The notes under the pieces: generated by a model
What the model was told of the DNA's origin: nothing
The model's input: only the letters and a program-made list of their open reading frames with translations
Database searches by the model: none
Shown here: positions 44,982 through 53,953 of the stretch, piece by piece
Position numbering within the stretch: the first letter of the stretch is position 1
Layout of the letters: each line of letters starts with the position of its first letter
Source: Sphingomonas sp. Leaf412
GTDB taxonomy: Bacteria; Pseudomonadota; Alphaproteobacteria; Sphingomonadales; Sphingomonadaceae
Length of the DNA stretch: 64,000 bases
Assembly: GCF_001425405.1 (NCBI RefSeq)
Contig: NZ_LMQP01000003.1
Coordinates: 553,822-617,821, forward strand
Direction of reading: 5' to 3'
Program-made: the position numbers and the translations under genes

Positions 44982-45596
44982 GTGAAGGTCAAGATTTCTT
45001 CCTTCGCCGGAACGGACGGCGCGGACATCGAGCTGAACGACGAGGTCTTCGGCCTCGATCCGCGCCCCGATATCCTGCACCGCGTCGTGACGTGGCAGCT
45101 CGAGAAGCGTCGCGCCACCGCGCGCGGCACGCGTGAGCGGTCCGACGTCGCGCGCACCGGCAAGAAGCTGGGTCGCCAGAAGGGCGGCGGCGTGGCCCGT
45201 CACGGCGATCGTCGCGCTCCCGTCTTCATCGGCGGCGGCAAGGCGCACGGCGCCCGCGTCCGCGACTTCAATCCGTCGCTGAACAAGAAGGTTCGCGCGC
45301 TGGGCCTGAAGATGGCGCTCAGCAGCCACGCGCAGGCGGGCACGCTGATCGTCCTCGACGCCTTCGAGGTCGCCAAGACCAAGGAGCTGAAGGGCCATTT
45401 CGCGACCATGTCGGTCGGCAAGCGCACTTTGGTCATCGACGGCGAGGCCGGCGACGGCTTCCGCGCCGGTCGCAACCTTCCGGGCGTGGAGATGCTCCCC
45501 GCCGTGGGCGCGAACGTCTACGATATCATCCGGGCCGACACGCTGGTGCTTACCCGCGCGGCGGTCGAGAAGCTGGAGGCGCGCTTCCATGGCTAA
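44982..45596 (+). CDS. rplD: 50S ribosomal protein uL4
   Basis: L4 lines the exit tunnel and, in enterobacteria, represses its own operon. The 204-residue protein starts with GTG at 44982 (M-K-V-K-I-S), 2 bp after the rplC stop. It has the tunnel loop with R-G-T-R-E-R-S and [15 protein letters not shown]. Its last 8 bases overlap rplW. Confidence 0.98.
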   Translation: MKVKISSFAGTDGADIELNDEVFGLDPRPDILHRVVTWQLEKRRATARGTRERSDVARTGKKLGRQKGGGVARHGDRRAPVFIGGGKAHGARVRDFNPSLNKKVRALGLKMALSSHAQAGTLIVLDAFEVAKTKELKGHFATMSVGKRTLVIDGEAGDGFRAGRNLPGVEMLPAVGANVYDIIRADTLVLTRAAVEKLEARFHG

Positions 45597-45906
45597 AAAG
45601 CTCACGAAGGCGATCGACAACCGTCATTACGACGTGATTGTCGCGCCGCACATCACCGAGAAGGCGACGCTGCTGTCCGAGCACAACGCCGTCGTGTTCA
45701 AGGTGGCGAACGACGCCACGAAGCCGCAGATCAAGGCCGCGGTCGAAGCCATCTTCGACGTGACCGTGAAGGGCGTGAACACGATCGTCCAGAAGGGCAA
45801 GACGAAGCGCTGGAAAGGCTCTCCGTATTTCCGTTCGGACATGAAGAAGGCTGTCGTGACCCTGGCCGACGGCCAGTCGATCGACGTGACCGAGGGGGCC
45901 AAGTAA
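45589..45906 (+). CDS. rplW: 50S ribosomal protein uL23
   Basis: L23 stands at the tunnel exit and is the docking site for trigger factor and SRP. The 105-residue protein has [11 protein letters not shown] and the C-terminal V-N-T-x-x-x-K-G-K-x-K-R. It overlaps rplD by 8 bases and ends 1 bp before rplB. Confidence 0.98.
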   Translation: MAKKLTKAIDNRHYDVIVAPHITEKATLLSEHNAVVFKVANDATKPQIKAAVEAIFDVTVKGVNTIVQKGKTKRWKGSPYFRSDMKKAVVTLADGQSIDVTEGAK

Positions 45907-45907
45907 C

Positions 45908-46741
45908 ATGGCACTCAAGCATTATAATCCGACGACGCCCGCACAGCGCGGGCTGATCCTGGTCGACAAGTCGTCGCTCTGGAAGGGCAAGCCCGTCAAG
46001 GCGCTGACCGAGGGCAAGACGAAGTCGGGCGGCCGCAACAACAAGGGCCATGTGACCAGCCGCGGCATCGCGGGCGGCCACAAGCAGAAGTACCGCTTCG
46101 TCGACTTCAAGCGTCGCAAGTGGGACGTCGAGGCGACGGTCGAGCGGCTGGAATACGATCCCAACCGCACCGCGTTCATCGCGCTGGTGTCCTATCCGGA
46201 CGGCGAGCAGTCGTACATCATCGCGCCCCAGCGCCTCGGCGTCGGCGACAAGGTGATCGCGGCGAAGAAGGCGGATACCAAGCCGGGCAACGCGATGGAG
46301 ATCGGCCAGGTCCCCGTCGGCACCATCGTCCACAACGTGGAGATGAAGCCGGGCAAGGGCGGTCAGATCGCACGGTCGGCGGGCACGTACGTGCAGGTCG
46401 TGGGTCGCGATCGCGGCATGGTGATGGTCCGCCTGAACTCGGGCGAGCAGCGCTACATCCATGCGAACTGCATGGCGACGGTCGGCGCGGTGTCCAACCC
46501 GGACAACCAGAACCAGAACCTGGGCAAGGCGGGTCGCTCGCGCTGGATGGGCAAGCGTCCGCTGACGCGCGGCGTCGCGAAGAACCCGGTCGACCATCCG
46601 CACGGCGGTGGCGAAGGCCGGACCTCGGGCGGCCGTCATCCGGTCACCCCGTGGGGCAAGCCGACGAAGGGTGCGCGCACCCGCCACAACAAGTCCACGG
46701 ATAAGATGATTATCCGCAGCCGTCACGCGAGGAAGAAGTAA
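45908..46741 (+). CDS. rplB: 50S ribosomal protein uL2
   Basis: L2 is essential for subunit association and peptidyl transfer. The 277-residue protein has the G-R-N-N-K-G-H block, Y-R-x-x-D-F-K-R, and the C-terminal [11 protein letters not shown], in which the essential His lies. It overlaps rpsS by one base at its stop. Confidence 0.99.
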   Translation: MALKHYNPTTPAQRGLILVDKSSLWKGKPVKALTEGKTKSGGRNNKGHVTSRGIAGGHKQKYRFVDFKRRKWDVEATVERLEYDPNRTAFIALVSYPDGEQSYIIAPQRLGVGDKVIAAKKADTKPGNAMEIGQVPVGTIVHNVEMKPGKGGQIARSAGTYVQVVGRDRGMVMVRLNSGEQRYIHANCMATVGAVSNPDNQNQNLGKAGRSRWMGKRPLTRGVAKNPVDHPHGGGEGRTSGGRHPVTPWGKPTKGARTRHNKSTDKMIIRSRHARKK

Positions 46742-47016
46742 TGGCGCGCTCCGTCTGGAAAGGCCCGTTCGTCGAACTGAGCCTGCTCAAGAAGGCCGAA
46801 GCCGCGCAGGACGCCGGTGGCCGCGCGCCGATCAGGACCTGGTCGCGCCGCTCCACCATCCTGCCGCAGTTCGTGGGCCTCACGTTCAGCGTCTACAACG
46901 GCCGCAAGTTCGTGCCGGTGTCGGTTAACGAGGACATGGTCGGCATGAAGCTCGGCGAGTTCGCGCCCACGCGCTACTTCCCGGGTCACGCCGCGGACAA
47001 GAAGGGCAAGCGCTGA
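46741..47016 (+). CDS. rpsS: 30S ribosomal protein uS19
   Basis: S19 sits in the 30S head next to S13. The 91-residue protein begins [11 protein letters not shown] and has [13 protein letters not shown]. It shares a single base with both neighbours (TAATG / TGATG junctions), as expected for tightly coupled genes. Confidence 0.98.
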   Translation: MARSVWKGPFVELSLLKKAEAAQDAGGRAPIRTWSRRSTILPQFVGLTFSVYNGRKFVPVSVNEDMVGMKLGEFAPTRYFPGHAADKKGKR

Positions 47017-47393
47017 TGAGCAAGCCTGCATCCCCCCGCAAGGTCGGCGACAAGGAAGCCTTGTCGGTCGGTACGCAGATCCGCGGTTCCGCGCAGAAGC
47101 TCGGCCTCGTCGCCGCGCTGATCCGCGGCCGCAAGGTCGGCGACGCGATGAACATCCTGGCCTTCTCCAAGAAGGGCATGGCCGAGGACGCCCGCAAGGT
47201 GCTCGCCTCCGCGATCGCCAATGCGGAGAACAACCACAACCTCGACGTCGACGCCCTCGTCGTCGCCGAGGCGTCGGTCGGCAAGTCGATCACCATGAAG
47301 CGGTTCGCCACGCGCGGCCGCGGCAAGTCCACCCGCATTCTCAAGCCGTTCTCGCGGCTGCGGATCGTCGTGCGCGAGCAGGAAGAAGCCTAA
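47016..47393 (+). CDS. rplV: 50S ribosomal protein uL22
   Basis: L22 has a long loop in the exit tunnel and affects macrolide binding. The 125-residue protein has the pattern A-x-K-L-G-L-V-A-x-L-I-R-G-R and the C-terminal R-A-R-G-R-type loop written here [10 protein letters not shown]. It overlaps its neighbours by one base on each side. Confidence 0.98.
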   Translation: MSKPASPRKVGDKEALSVGTQIRGSAQKLGLVAALIRGRKVGDAMNILAFSKKGMAEDARKVLASAIANAENNHNLDVDALVVAEASVGKSITMKRFATRGRGKSTRILKPFSRLRIVVREQEEA

Positions 47394-48100
47394 TGGGTCA
47401 CAAGAGCAATCCCATCGGTCTGCGCTTGCAGATCAACCGCACCTGGGACAGCCGCTGGTTCGCGGAAGGCGCCGACTACGGTCGCCTGCTGCTGGAGGAT
47501 CTGAAGATCCGCCAGTATATCGTGAAGACGCTGCCGCAGGCTGCGATCAGCAAGGTCGTGATCGAGCGTCCGGCCAAGCTGTGCCGCATCTCGGTCTTCG
47601 CCGCGCGCCCCGGCGTCATCATCGGCAAGAAGGGCACGGACATCGAGCGTCTTCGCAAGAAGATCGGCACGATGACGTCGTCCGACGTGTCGCTGAACAT
47701 CGTCGAGATCCGCAAGCCCGAGGTCGACGCCAAGCTCGTCGCGCAGGGCATCGCGGACCAGCTGGAGCGCCGTATCGCGTTCCGCCGTGCGATGAAGCGC
47801 GCGGTGCAGTCGGCGATGCGCCTGGGTGCCGACGGCATCAAGGTGTATTGCGGCGGGCGTCTGGGCGGTGCGGAGATCGCGCGCTCGGAAAGCTACCGCG
47901 AGGGCCGCGTGCCGCTGCACACGCTGCGCGCGAACATCGATTATGCGGATGCCGAGGCGCATACCGCGTACGGCGTGTGCGGCGTGAAGGTCTGGGTCTT
48001 CAAGGGCGAGATCCTCGGCCATGATCCGATGGCCACCGACCGGCTCATGATGGAGGCACAGACCTCCGGCGTGCGTCCGGCTCGCGACGACCGTCGCTAA
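47393..48100 (+). CDS. rpsC: 30S ribosomal protein uS3
   Basis: S3 forms part of the mRNA entry site and helicase. The 235-residue protein begins [12 protein letters not shown] and has the KH-domain [10 protein letters not shown] block, then [11 protein letters not shown]. It is followed 12 bp later by rplP. Confidence 0.98.
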   Translation: MGHKSNPIGLRLQINRTWDSRWFAEGADYGRLLLEDLKIRQYIVKTLPQAAISKVVIERPAKLCRISVFAARPGVIIGKKGTDIERLRKKIGTMTSSDVSLNIVEIRKPEVDAKLVAQGIADQLERRIAFRRAMKRAVQSAMRLGADGIKVYCGGRLGGAEIARSESYREGRVPLHTLRANIDYADAEAHTAYGVCGVKVWVFKGEILGHDPMATDRLMMEAQTSGVRPARDDRR

Positions 48101-48112
48101 GGGGCAACAGAC

Positions 48113-48547
48113 ATGCTGCAACCGAAAAAGACTAAGTTCCGCAAGGCCTTCAAGGGCCGGATCCATGGCGATGCCAAGGGCGGCACGTCGCTGAACTTCG
48201 GGTCCTACGGCCTGAAGGCGCTGGAGCCGGAGCGGATCACCGCGCGTCAGATCGAGGCGGCCCGCCGCGCGATCACGCGTCACATCAAGCGTCAGGGACG
48301 CTTGTGGATCCGCATCTTCCCGGACGTGCCGGTGTCGTCGAAGCCTGCCGAGGTCCGCATGGGCAAGGGCAAGGGCTCGCCGGAATTCTGGGCCGCGCGC
48401 GTGAAGCCGGGCCGGATCCTGTTCGAGCTCGACGGCGTCGAGGGCCGGCTGGCCGCGGAGGCGTTCGAGCGCGCCGCGATGAAGCTGCCGATCAAGGTCA
48501 AGGTCGTCGCCCGCCTGGGCGACACGTCCCACCTGGGAGGCGAATGA
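48113..48547 (+). CDS. rplP: 50S ribosomal protein uL16
   Basis: L16 organises tRNA at the A and P sites. The 144-residue protein begins [11 protein letters not shown] and has the M-G-K-G-K-G-S loop followed by P-E-F-W-A-A-R-V. It ends one base before rpmC. Confidence 0.98.
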   Translation: MLQPKKTKFRKAFKGRIHGDAKGGTSLNFGSYGLKALEPERITARQIEAARRAITRHIKRQGRLWIRIFPDVPVSSKPAEVRMGKGKGSPEFWAARVKPGRILFELDGVEGRLAAEAFERAAMKLPIKVKVVARLGDTSHLGGE

Positions 48548-48548
48548 C

Positions 48549-48758
48549 ATGGCGAAGAATGCGAAGATCGACATCGCCGGCCAGACCGACGACCAGTTGT
48601 CGGAGAATCTGGGCAACCTGAAGCGCGAGCAGTTCAACCTGCGCTTCCAGGCCGCGACGAACCAGCTCGAAAAGCCGAGCCGCGTCCGCGAGGTCCGCAA
48701 GGATATCGCCCGCATCAAGACCGCCCAGGCAGCCCGCGCTGCCTCGGCGGCGAAGTAA
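48549..48758 (+). CDS. rpmC: 50S ribosomal protein uL29
   Basis: L29 is a small two-helix protein beside L23 at the tunnel exit. The 69-residue protein has [11 protein letters not shown] and [14 protein letters not shown], the family pattern. The short Ala-rich C-terminus (A-A-R-A-A-S-A-A-K) is normal for this lineage. Confidence 0.96.
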   Translation: MAKNAKIDIAGQTDDQLSENLGNLKREQFNLRFQAATNQLEKPSRVREVRKDIARIKTAQAARAASAAK

Positions 48759-48771
48759 GAGGACGATAGAC

Positions 48772-49044
48772 ATGCCGAAGCGCGTGCTGACGGGGCTGAT
48801 CGTCTCGGACAAGGGCGAGAAGACGGTGGTCGTGAACGTGGAGCGCAAGGTCAAGCACCCGCTCTACGGCAAGATCATCCGCCGCTCGAAGAAGTATCAC
48901 GCCCATGACGAGGGCAACGAGTACAAGCAGGGCGAGACCGTGCGGATCGAAGAGACCGCGCCGATCAGCCGGCTGAAGACCTGGAAGGTGATCGAGCGGG
49001 TGAACACCCACGCGACGCCGGAGCGGGTCGACGTCGACGCATAA
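48772..49044 (+). CDS. rpsQ: 30S ribosomal protein uS17
   Basis: S17 is a primary 16S binder with an OB fold. The 90-residue protein has [12 protein letters not shown] and [12 protein letters not shown]. It is the last gene of the classical S10 operon. A family A repeat separates it from rplN. Confidence 0.98.
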   Translation: MPKRVLTGLIVSDKGEKTVVVNVERKVKHPLYGKIIRRSKKYHAHDEGNEYKQGETVRIEETAPISRLKTWKVIERVNTHATPERVDVDA

Positions 49045-49072
49045 CGCGTCGGCGTAAGGTTCGGCGCTACCC

Positions 49073-49148
49073 CCGTTCGCCCTGAGCGAAGTCGAAGGGT
49101 ATGCGCCGACCGTCGAGCATCGGCTTCGACTTCGCTCAGCCCGAACGG
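49073..49148. repeat. REP-like inverted repeat, family A, copy 4
   Basis: Arms CCGTTCGCCCTGAGCGAAGT (49073-49092) and the complementary CTCAGCCCGAACGG (49135-49148). It lies exactly at the junction of the S10 and spc gene groups. Confidence 0.85.
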
Positions 49149-49221
49149 CTGGTGGGGCAGGGGTCGCAACAAGGCGGGGCTGGGTCAGAAATCCACCCCA
49201 AGGTGAGAAGGAATCGGATCG

Positions 49222-49590
49222 ATGATCCAGATGCAGTCCAATCTCGAGGTCGCTGACAACAGCGGCGCGAAGCGGGTGCAGTGCATCAAGGTGCTGGGCG
49301 GCTCGAAGCGCCGCGTGGCCGGCGTCGGCGACATCATCGTCGTCAGCGTCAAGGAAGCACAGCCGCGCGGCAAGGTGAAGAAGGGCGACGTGCACCGTGC
49401 CGTCATCGTGCGTACGGCGAAGGACATCCGCCGCGCCGACGGGTCGGTGATTCGCTTCGATTCGAACGCCGCGGTGCTCGTGAACAAGAACGAGGAGCCG
49501 ATCGGCACCCGTATCTTCGGCCCCGTCGTGCGCGAACTGCGCGCCAAGGGGCACATGAAGGTGATTTCGCTCGCTCCGGAGGTGCTGTGA
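49222..49590 (+). CDS. rplN: 50S ribosomal protein uL14
   Basis: L14 is part of the intersubunit bridge B8 and the binding site of the silencing factor RsfS. The 122-residue protein begins [15 protein letters not shown] and has [11 protein letters not shown]. It is the first gene of the spc group and overlaps rplX by one base. Confidence 0.98.
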   Translation: MIQMQSNLEVADNSGAKRVQCIKVLGGSKRRVAGVGDIIVVSVKEAQPRGKVKKGDVHRAVIVRTAKDIRRADGSVIRFDSNAAVLVNKNEEPIGTRIFGPVVRELRAKGHMKVISLAPEVL

Positions 49591-49907
49591 TGGCCGCTGC
49601 GAAGATCAAGAAGGGCGACCAGGTCATCGTCCTGTCCGGCAAGGACAAGGGCAAGACCGGTACCGTGACCCAGGCGATGCCGAAGGACGGCAAGGTCATC
49701 GTCGGCGGCGTCAACGTCGCGACGCGCCACCGCAAGCCCGATCAGTCCAATCCGCAGGGCGGGCTGGAGAAGATCGAGGCGCCGCTGCACGTCAGCAAGG
49801 TCGCGCACGTGACCGCCGACGGCAAGCCCACCCGCGTCCGTTTCGAGACGCAGGACGGCAAGAAGGTCCGCGTGGCCGTCAAGACCGGGAGCAAGATCGA
49901 TGGCTGA
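49590..49907 (+). CDS. rplX: 50S ribosomal protein uL24
   Basis: L24 is an early assembly protein with a KOW domain. ATG at 49590 ([12 protein letters not shown]) gives 105 residues. Conserved are [11 protein letters not shown] and the G-V-N-V-A-x-R-H block. It overlaps rplE by eight bases. Confidence 0.98.
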   Translation: MAAAKIKKGDQVIVLSGKDKGKTGTVTQAMPKDGKVIVGGVNVATRHRKPDQSNPQGGLEKIEAPLHVSKVAHVTADGKPTRVRFETQDGKKVRVAVKTGSKIDG

Positions 49908-50490
49908 TGCCGCATACAAGCCCCGGATGAAGGGCATCTACGACGACAAGATCGTCGCCGCGATGACCGAGAAGTTCGGGTACAAGAACGTCATGGAGAT
50001 CCCCCGGATCGACAAGATCGTCCTGAACATGGGCGTCGGCGAGGCGACCCAGGACAAGAAGAAGGTCGAGCAGGCGGCGTCCGAGATGGAGCTGATCGCC
50101 GGCCAGAAGCCGGTCGTGACGAAGGCGAAGAAGTCGATCGCGCAGTTCAAGCTGCGCGAGGGCATGCCGATCGGCGTGAAGGTCACCCTTCGCCGGGAGC
50201 GGATGTACGAGTTCCTCGACCGCTTCATCACGATCGCGCTTCCCCGCGTCCGCGATTTCCGCGGGCTGAACCCGAAGTCCTTCGACGGTCGCGGCAATTA
50301 CGCCTGCGGCATCAAGGAGCAGATCGTGTTCCCCGAGATCAACTATGACCGCATCGACAAGGTGCGCGGCATGGACGTGATCGTGACGACCACGGCGAAG
50401 ACCGACGACGAGGCGCGCGAGCTGCTGCGCCTGTTCGGCTTCCCGTTCCCGATCGAGGATGAAGCGACCGAAGAGAAGAAGGCGGCATGA
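49900..50490 (+). CDS. rplE: 50S ribosomal protein uL5
   Basis: L5 binds 5S rRNA and contacts the P-site tRNA. The 196-residue protein has [14 protein letters not shown] and [17 protein letters not shown]. Slightly longer than the 179 residues of E. coli, mostly from an acidic/Lys C-terminal end ([11 protein letters not shown]). Confidence 0.98.
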   Translation: MADAAYKPRMKGIYDDKIVAAMTEKFGYKNVMEIPRIDKIVLNMGVGEATQDKKKVEQAASEMELIAGQKPVVTKAKKSIAQFKLREGMPIGVKVTLRRERMYEFLDRFITIALPRVRDFRGLNPKSFDGRGNYACGIKEQIVFPEINYDRIDKVRGMDVIVTTTAKTDDEARELLRLFGFPFPIEDEATEEKKAA

Positions 50491-50528
50491 CCGCTTTCCT
50501 CCTGGTCTGATAAAGAGAGCTTAAGTCC

Positions 50529-50834
50529 ATGGCGAAACTGAGTTCCGTGAACAAGAACGAGCGCCGCAAGCGGCTCGTGAAGCAATATGCGCCCAAGTGG
50601 GCGAAGCTGAAGGCGATTGCGAACGACGAGAGCGTCGACGAGACCGATCGCCTGATGGCGCGTCTCAAGATGGCCGAGTTGCCGCGCAATTCGAACCCGA
50701 CGCGCGTGCGCAACCGCTGCGAGATCACGGGCCGTCCGCGCGCCTATTATCGCAAGTTCCGCCTCGCCCGCGTGATGCTGCGCGATCTGGCCAACAAGGG
50801 CCTGATCCCCGGCCTCACGAAGTCGAGCTGGTAA
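50529..50834 (+). CDS. rpsN: 30S ribosomal protein uS14 (zinc-independent form)
   Basis: S14 lies in the 30S head. The 101-residue length and the lack of the CxxC...CxxC zinc pattern identify the C- form. The C-terminal half has [10 protein letters not shown] and [12 protein letters not shown]. It lies 38 bp after rplE. Confidence 0.98.
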   Translation: MAKLSSVNKNERRKRLVKQYAPKWAKLKAIANDESVDETDRLMARLKMAELPRNSNPTRVRNRCEITGRPRAYYRKFRLARVMLRDLANKGLIPGLTKSSW

Positions 50835-50844
50835 GGACACGACA

Positions 50845-51240
50845 ATGGCAGTGACCGATCCCCTGGGTGACCTGCTCACCCGCATCCGCAACGGCCAGCG
50901 CGCGAAGAAGGACAGCGTCCTCTCGCCCGCCAGCAAGCTGCGCGTGCTCGTCCTCGACGTGCTCCAGCGCGAGGGCTATATCCGCGGCTACAGCGAGGAA
51001 GAGATGGGCCCCGTGAAGGGCGTCCGCATCGAGCTGAAGTATTTCGAGGGCCAGCCCGCGATCAAGCATGTCGCGCGCGTCTCGAAGCCCGGCCGCCGCA
51101 TCTATTCGGGCAGCCAGTCGCTGCCGCGCGTGATGAACGGCCTGGGTATCACGATCGTCTCGACGCCCCGCGGTGTCCTGTCCGACGCGGAAGCGCGCGA
51201 ACAGAACGTCGGCGGCGAAGTGCTCGCGGAGGTGTTCTGA
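50845..51240 (+). CDS. rpsH: 30S ribosomal protein uS8
   Basis: S8 binds the central 16S domain and, in enterobacteria, represses the spc operon. The 131-residue protein begins [18 protein letters not shown] and ends with S-T-P-x-G-V-L-S-D-x-E-A-R and G-G-E-V-L-A-E-V-F. One base overlap with rplF. Confidence 0.98.
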   Translation: MAVTDPLGDLLTRIRNGQRAKKDSVLSPASKLRVLVLDVLQREGYIRGYSEEEMGPVKGVRIELKYFEGQPAIKHVARVSKPGRRIYSGSQSLPRVMNGLGITIVSTPRGVLSDAEAREQNVGGEVLAEVF

Positions 51241-51773
51241 TGAGCCGCATTGGCAAGAAGCCGGTTCCCGTTCCGGCCGGGGTCACCCCCAGCATCGACG
51301 GCGGCATCATCAGCGTGAAGGGGCCCAAGGGCACCCTGACCATGCCGATGCGTGACGAGATCAGCTACACGCTGGAGGACGGCAGCATCTCGGTGCAGCC
51401 CGCCAACGACACGAAGCGCGCGCGCGCCTTCTGGGGCATGCAGCGCACGATGGTGCAGAACCTGGTGACCGGCGTGACCGACGGCTTCACGAAGAAGCTG
51501 CTCATCACCGGCGTCGGCTATCGTGCCGCCGCGCAGGGCCGCAACCTGAAGCTCCAGCTGGGCTACAGCCACGACGTCAACATCGACGTGCCGGAAGGCA
51601 TCGAGGTGAAGACGCCCGACGCGACGACCGTGGAAATCTCGGGCGCCGACAAGCAGAAGGTAGGCCAGCTGGCCGCGGAGATCCGTCAGTGGCGCAAGCC
51701 CGAGCCGTACAAGGGCAAGGGCATCAAGTACGCCGGCGAGTTCATCTTCCGCAAGGAAGGGAAGAAGAAGTGA
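51240..51773 (+). CDS. rplF: 50S ribosomal protein uL6
   Basis: L6 is near the factor-binding site. The 177-residue protein begins [12 protein letters not shown] and has the C-terminal [13 protein letters not shown] block. It overlaps rplR by four bases (GTGA). Confidence 0.98.
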   Translation: MSRIGKKPVPVPAGVTPSIDGGIISVKGPKGTLTMPMRDEISYTLEDGSISVQPANDTKRARAFWGMQRTMVQNLVTGVTDGFTKKLLITGVGYRAAAQGRNLKLQLGYSHDVNIDVPEGIEVKTPDATTVEISGADKQKVGQLAAEIRQWRKPEPYKGKGIKYAGEFIFRKEGKKK

Positions 51774-52120
51774 GCAAGGGCCTTTCGCTTTTCGAGAAGC
51801 GGCGTCGTCGCAACCGTACCTCGCTTCGTGCGCGGTCGGGCACGCGTCCGCGGCTGTCCGTGCATCGTTCGGGCAAGCACATCTACGCGCAGGTCATCGA
51901 CGATGCGCAGGGGCGTACGCTGGCATCGGCGTCCACGCTGGCCGGGCATGACGGCGCGACGTCCAACGTCGCCGCCGCCACCGAGGTCGGCAAGCGCGTG
52001 GCCGAGGCCGCGAAGGCGGCCGGCGTGACGCAGGTGGTCTTCGACCGCGGCGGCTTCCTCTTCCACGGCCGCGTCAAGGCGCTAGCCGAGGCGGCTCGTG
52101 AAGCCGGACTGGAGTTCTAA
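51770..52120 (+). CDS. rplR: 50S ribosomal protein uL18
   Basis: L18 binds 5S rRNA with L5. GTG at 51770 gives [12 protein letters not shown] and 116 residues; an alternative longer frame is only a shadow of rplF. Conserved are [18 protein letters not shown] and [12 protein letters not shown]. Confidence 0.97.
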   Translation: MSKGLSLFEKRRRRNRTSLRARSGTRPRLSVHRSGKHIYAQVIDDAQGRTLASASTLAGHDGATSNVAAATEVGKRVAEAAKAAGVTQVVFDRGGFLFHGRVKALAEAAREAGLEF

Positions 52121-52122
52121 AG

Positions 52123-52932
52123 ATGGCTGACGACAACAACACTCAGCCCGCGGCCGATGCCGCAGCGACCGCCGCACCCGCGGCGGCTCCGACCGAAGGC
52201 GGCGGCTATGCCGGCGGCGGCGGTGGTGGCGGTTACGGCGGCGGCGGCGGCGGTCGCGGTCGCGGTGGTCCCGGCGGCGGCGGCGGTGGCCGTGGTCGCG
52301 GTGGCCCCGGCGGCGGCAATCGCGGCGGCCCCGGTGGCAATCGCGGCGGGCGTCGTGACGATCGTCGCGGCGGTCCGGGCAGCGACGACGGCGGCGAGGA
52401 GCTGATCGAGAAGCTGGTCCACATCAACCGCGTGTCCAAGACGGTGAAGGGCGGCAAGCGCTTCGGCTTCGCGGCGCTGGTCGTCGTGGGCGACGGGAAG
52501 GGCCGCGTCGGCTTCGGCCACGGCAAGGCGCGCGAGGTCCCGGAGGCGATCTCGAAGGCGACCGCCGCGGCGAAGAAGAAGATGGTCCGCGTGCCGCTGA
52601 AGGATGGGCGTACGCTCCATCACGACGGCAACGGTCACTTCGGCGCGGGCCGGGTGCACGTCCGGTCGGCGCCGCAGGGCACCGGCATCATCGCGGGCGG
52701 TCCGATGCGGGCCGTGTTCGAATCGCTCGGCGTCGCGGACGTCGTGACGAAGTCGATCGGCACGTCGAACCCGTACAACATGATTCGGGCGACGTTCGAG
52801 GCGCTGGGCGAGCAGACCAGCCCGAAGTCGGTGGCGCAGCGTCGCGGCAAGAAGATCGCGGACCTGCTGGGTCGCGGTCACGGCGCCGATACGCAGACCG
52901 TCGAGGCGGACGCCGCGGCGATCACGGAGTAA
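52123..52932 (+). CDS. rpsE: 30S ribosomal protein uS5 with Gly/Arg-rich N-terminal extension
   Basis: S5 helps decoding accuracy and mRNA unwinding. The conserved protein begins about residue 92 ([14 protein letters not shown]) and has the [11 protein letters not shown] and K-A-x-E-V-P-E-A-I blocks; it ends with an acidic/Ala tail. In front is a 90-residue extension: an Ala/Pro/Thr part (1-25), then runs of Gly with R-G-R-G-G-P and R-G-G repeats (about 26-85). E. coli S5 has only 167 residues in all. The extension uses the same start (ATG 2 bp after rplR), so it is genuine. Confidence 0.97.
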   Translation: MADDNNTQPAADAAATAAPAAAPTEGGGYAGGGGGGGYGGGGGGRGRGGPGGGGGGRGRGGPGGGNRGGPGGNRGGRRDDRRGGPGSDDGGEELIEKLVHINRVSKTVKGGKRFGFAALVVVGDGKGRVGFGHGKAREVPEAISKATAAAKKKMVRVPLKDGRTLHHDGNGHFGAGRVHVRSAPQGTGIIAGGPMRAVFESLGVADVVTKSIGTSNPYNMIRATFEALGEQTSPKSVAQRRGKKIADLLGRGHGADTQTVEADAAAITE

Positions 52933-52937
52933 GACAG

Positions 52938-53117
52938 ATGGCGACCATCAAGATCAAGCAGACCGGTTCGCCGATCCGCCGCACCGGGGACCAGCGCGCG
53001 ACGCTGATCGGCCTGGGGCTGAACAAGATGCACCGGGTGTCGGAGCTGGAGGACAGCCCCGAGGTCCGCGGCATGATCCGCAAGGTGCATCATATGGTCG
53101 AGGTCCTGGAGGGCTGA
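52938..53117 (+). CDS. rpmD: 50S ribosomal protein uL30
   Basis: This 59-residue protein begins [15 protein letters not shown] and has [12 protein letters not shown] and the C-terminal [11 protein letters not shown]. It is a small L30-family protein binding 23S rRNA domain II. ATG 52938 follows rpsE after 5 bp with a GGAGTAAGACAG ribosome-binding region. It is easily missed because of its size. Confidence 0.97.
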   Translation: MATIKIKQTGSPIRRTGDQRATLIGLGLNKMHRVSELEDSPEVRGMIRKVHHMVEVLEG

Positions 53118-53146
53118 GCCTTCCTGCCGGCTAGTGACAAATACGG

Positions 53147-53171
53147 GGAAGGGGGCTAACGGCCCCCTTCC
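53147..53171 (+). promoter_or_regulatory. Intra-operon hairpin between rpmD and rplO
   Basis: GGAAGGGGGC (53147-53156) and GCCCCCTTCC (53162-53171) form a perfect 10-bp stem with a 5-nt loop, followed only by TCATTT. It is terminator-like but lacks a T run, so it may attenuate transcription or stabilise an RNA end. Confidence 0.55.
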
Positions 53172-53213
53172 TCATTTCCATCGGCGCGAAATAAGCGAAA
53201 GCGAGTGCATATC

Positions 53214-53765
53214 ATGAAGCTGAACGAACTCCGCGACAATGCGGGCGCCCGCAAGTCGAAGATCCGCGTCGGACGCGGCATCGGTTCCGGCAAGGGCAAG
53301 ACCGGCGGTCGCGGCCAGAAGGGCCAGAAGAGCCGCGAGGGCGTGTCCATCGCCGGCTTCGAGGGCGGCCAGATGCCGCTCCACATGCGGTTGCCGAAGC
53401 GCGGCTTCAACAACATCTTCGCCAAGGATTATGCTGAGGTGAACTTGGGCGCGATCCAGATCGCGGTCGATGCGGGCAAGCTGTCGGGCAGCGACATCGA
53501 CCATGCGGCGCTGAAGGCCGCGGGCCTGGCGCGCGGCGGCAAGGACGGCGTCCGCCTGCTGGGCAAGGGCGATTTCTCGGCGAAGCTGAACTTCACCGTC
53601 GCCGGCGTGTCCGCCGGTGCGCGCGAGGCGGTCGAGAAGGCCGGCGGCACCGTGACCGTGCCCGAGATCGTCCCGGCCGCGGAGAAGGCGAAGGCCAAGC
53701 ATCGCGTGGTGCAGAAGGCGAAGGCCGAGGCCAAGACCGAGAAGCAGGCCGCGGCGAAGGCCTGA
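53214..53765 (+). CDS. rplO: 50S ribosomal protein uL15
   Basis: L15 is a late-assembly 50S protein. ATG 53214 gives M-K-L-N-E-L-R-D-N and 183 residues; a GTG three codons upstream is less likely. The Gly-rich loop [19 protein letters not shown] and the F-E-G-G-Q-M-P block are clear. A Lys/Ala/Glu-rich C-terminal tail ([10 protein letters not shown]) extends it beyond E. coli L15 (144). Confidence 0.97.
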   Translation: MKLNELRDNAGARKSKIRVGRGIGSGKGKTGGRGQKGQKSREGVSIAGFEGGQMPLHMRLPKRGFNNIFAKDYAEVNLGAIQIAVDAGKLSGSDIDHAALKAAGLARGGKDGVRLLGKGDFSAKLNFTVAGVSAGAREAVEKAGGTVTVPEIVPAAEKAKAKHRVVQKAKAEAKTEKQAAAKA

Positions 53766-53774
53766 GGCGACACT

Positions 53775-53843
53775 CCGTTCGTCCCGAGCGACGTCGACGG
53801 ACATGCGTAGCGCATGGGCTTCGACGTCGCCCGGCCAGAACGG
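53775..53843. repeat. REP-like inverted repeat, family A, degenerate copy
   Basis: CCGTTCGTCCCGAGCGACGT and a mutated complementary arm with CGACGTCGC and AGAACGG. It lies in the rplO-secY gap, just before the secY promoter. Confidence 0.65.
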
Positions 53844-53865
53844 AGGCAGGTTTGCAGCTCGGCCA

Positions 53866-53894
53866 TTAGACAAGGCGCGTCGCGCGCCTATATG
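53866..53894 (+). promoter_or_regulatory. Promoter of secY-adk
   Basis: TTAGAC (53866-53871), a 17-bp spacer and TATATG (53889-53894). The secY start follows about 60 nt later, so secY and adk can be transcribed apart from the spc genes. Confidence 0.7.
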
Positions 53895-53953
53895 AGCGGC
53901 GGGGCGGGTTACAGCGCATCCCGCCGTTCTCGTTTTCCAGGACTTCACAACGC

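Noticed and set aside
49045..49221. Possible CRISPR-like array because of repeated TCGAAG/CTTCGA units
   Set aside because: There is just one inverted-repeat pair per site with no regularly spaced spacers. It is a REP-like element, and no cas genes are present.
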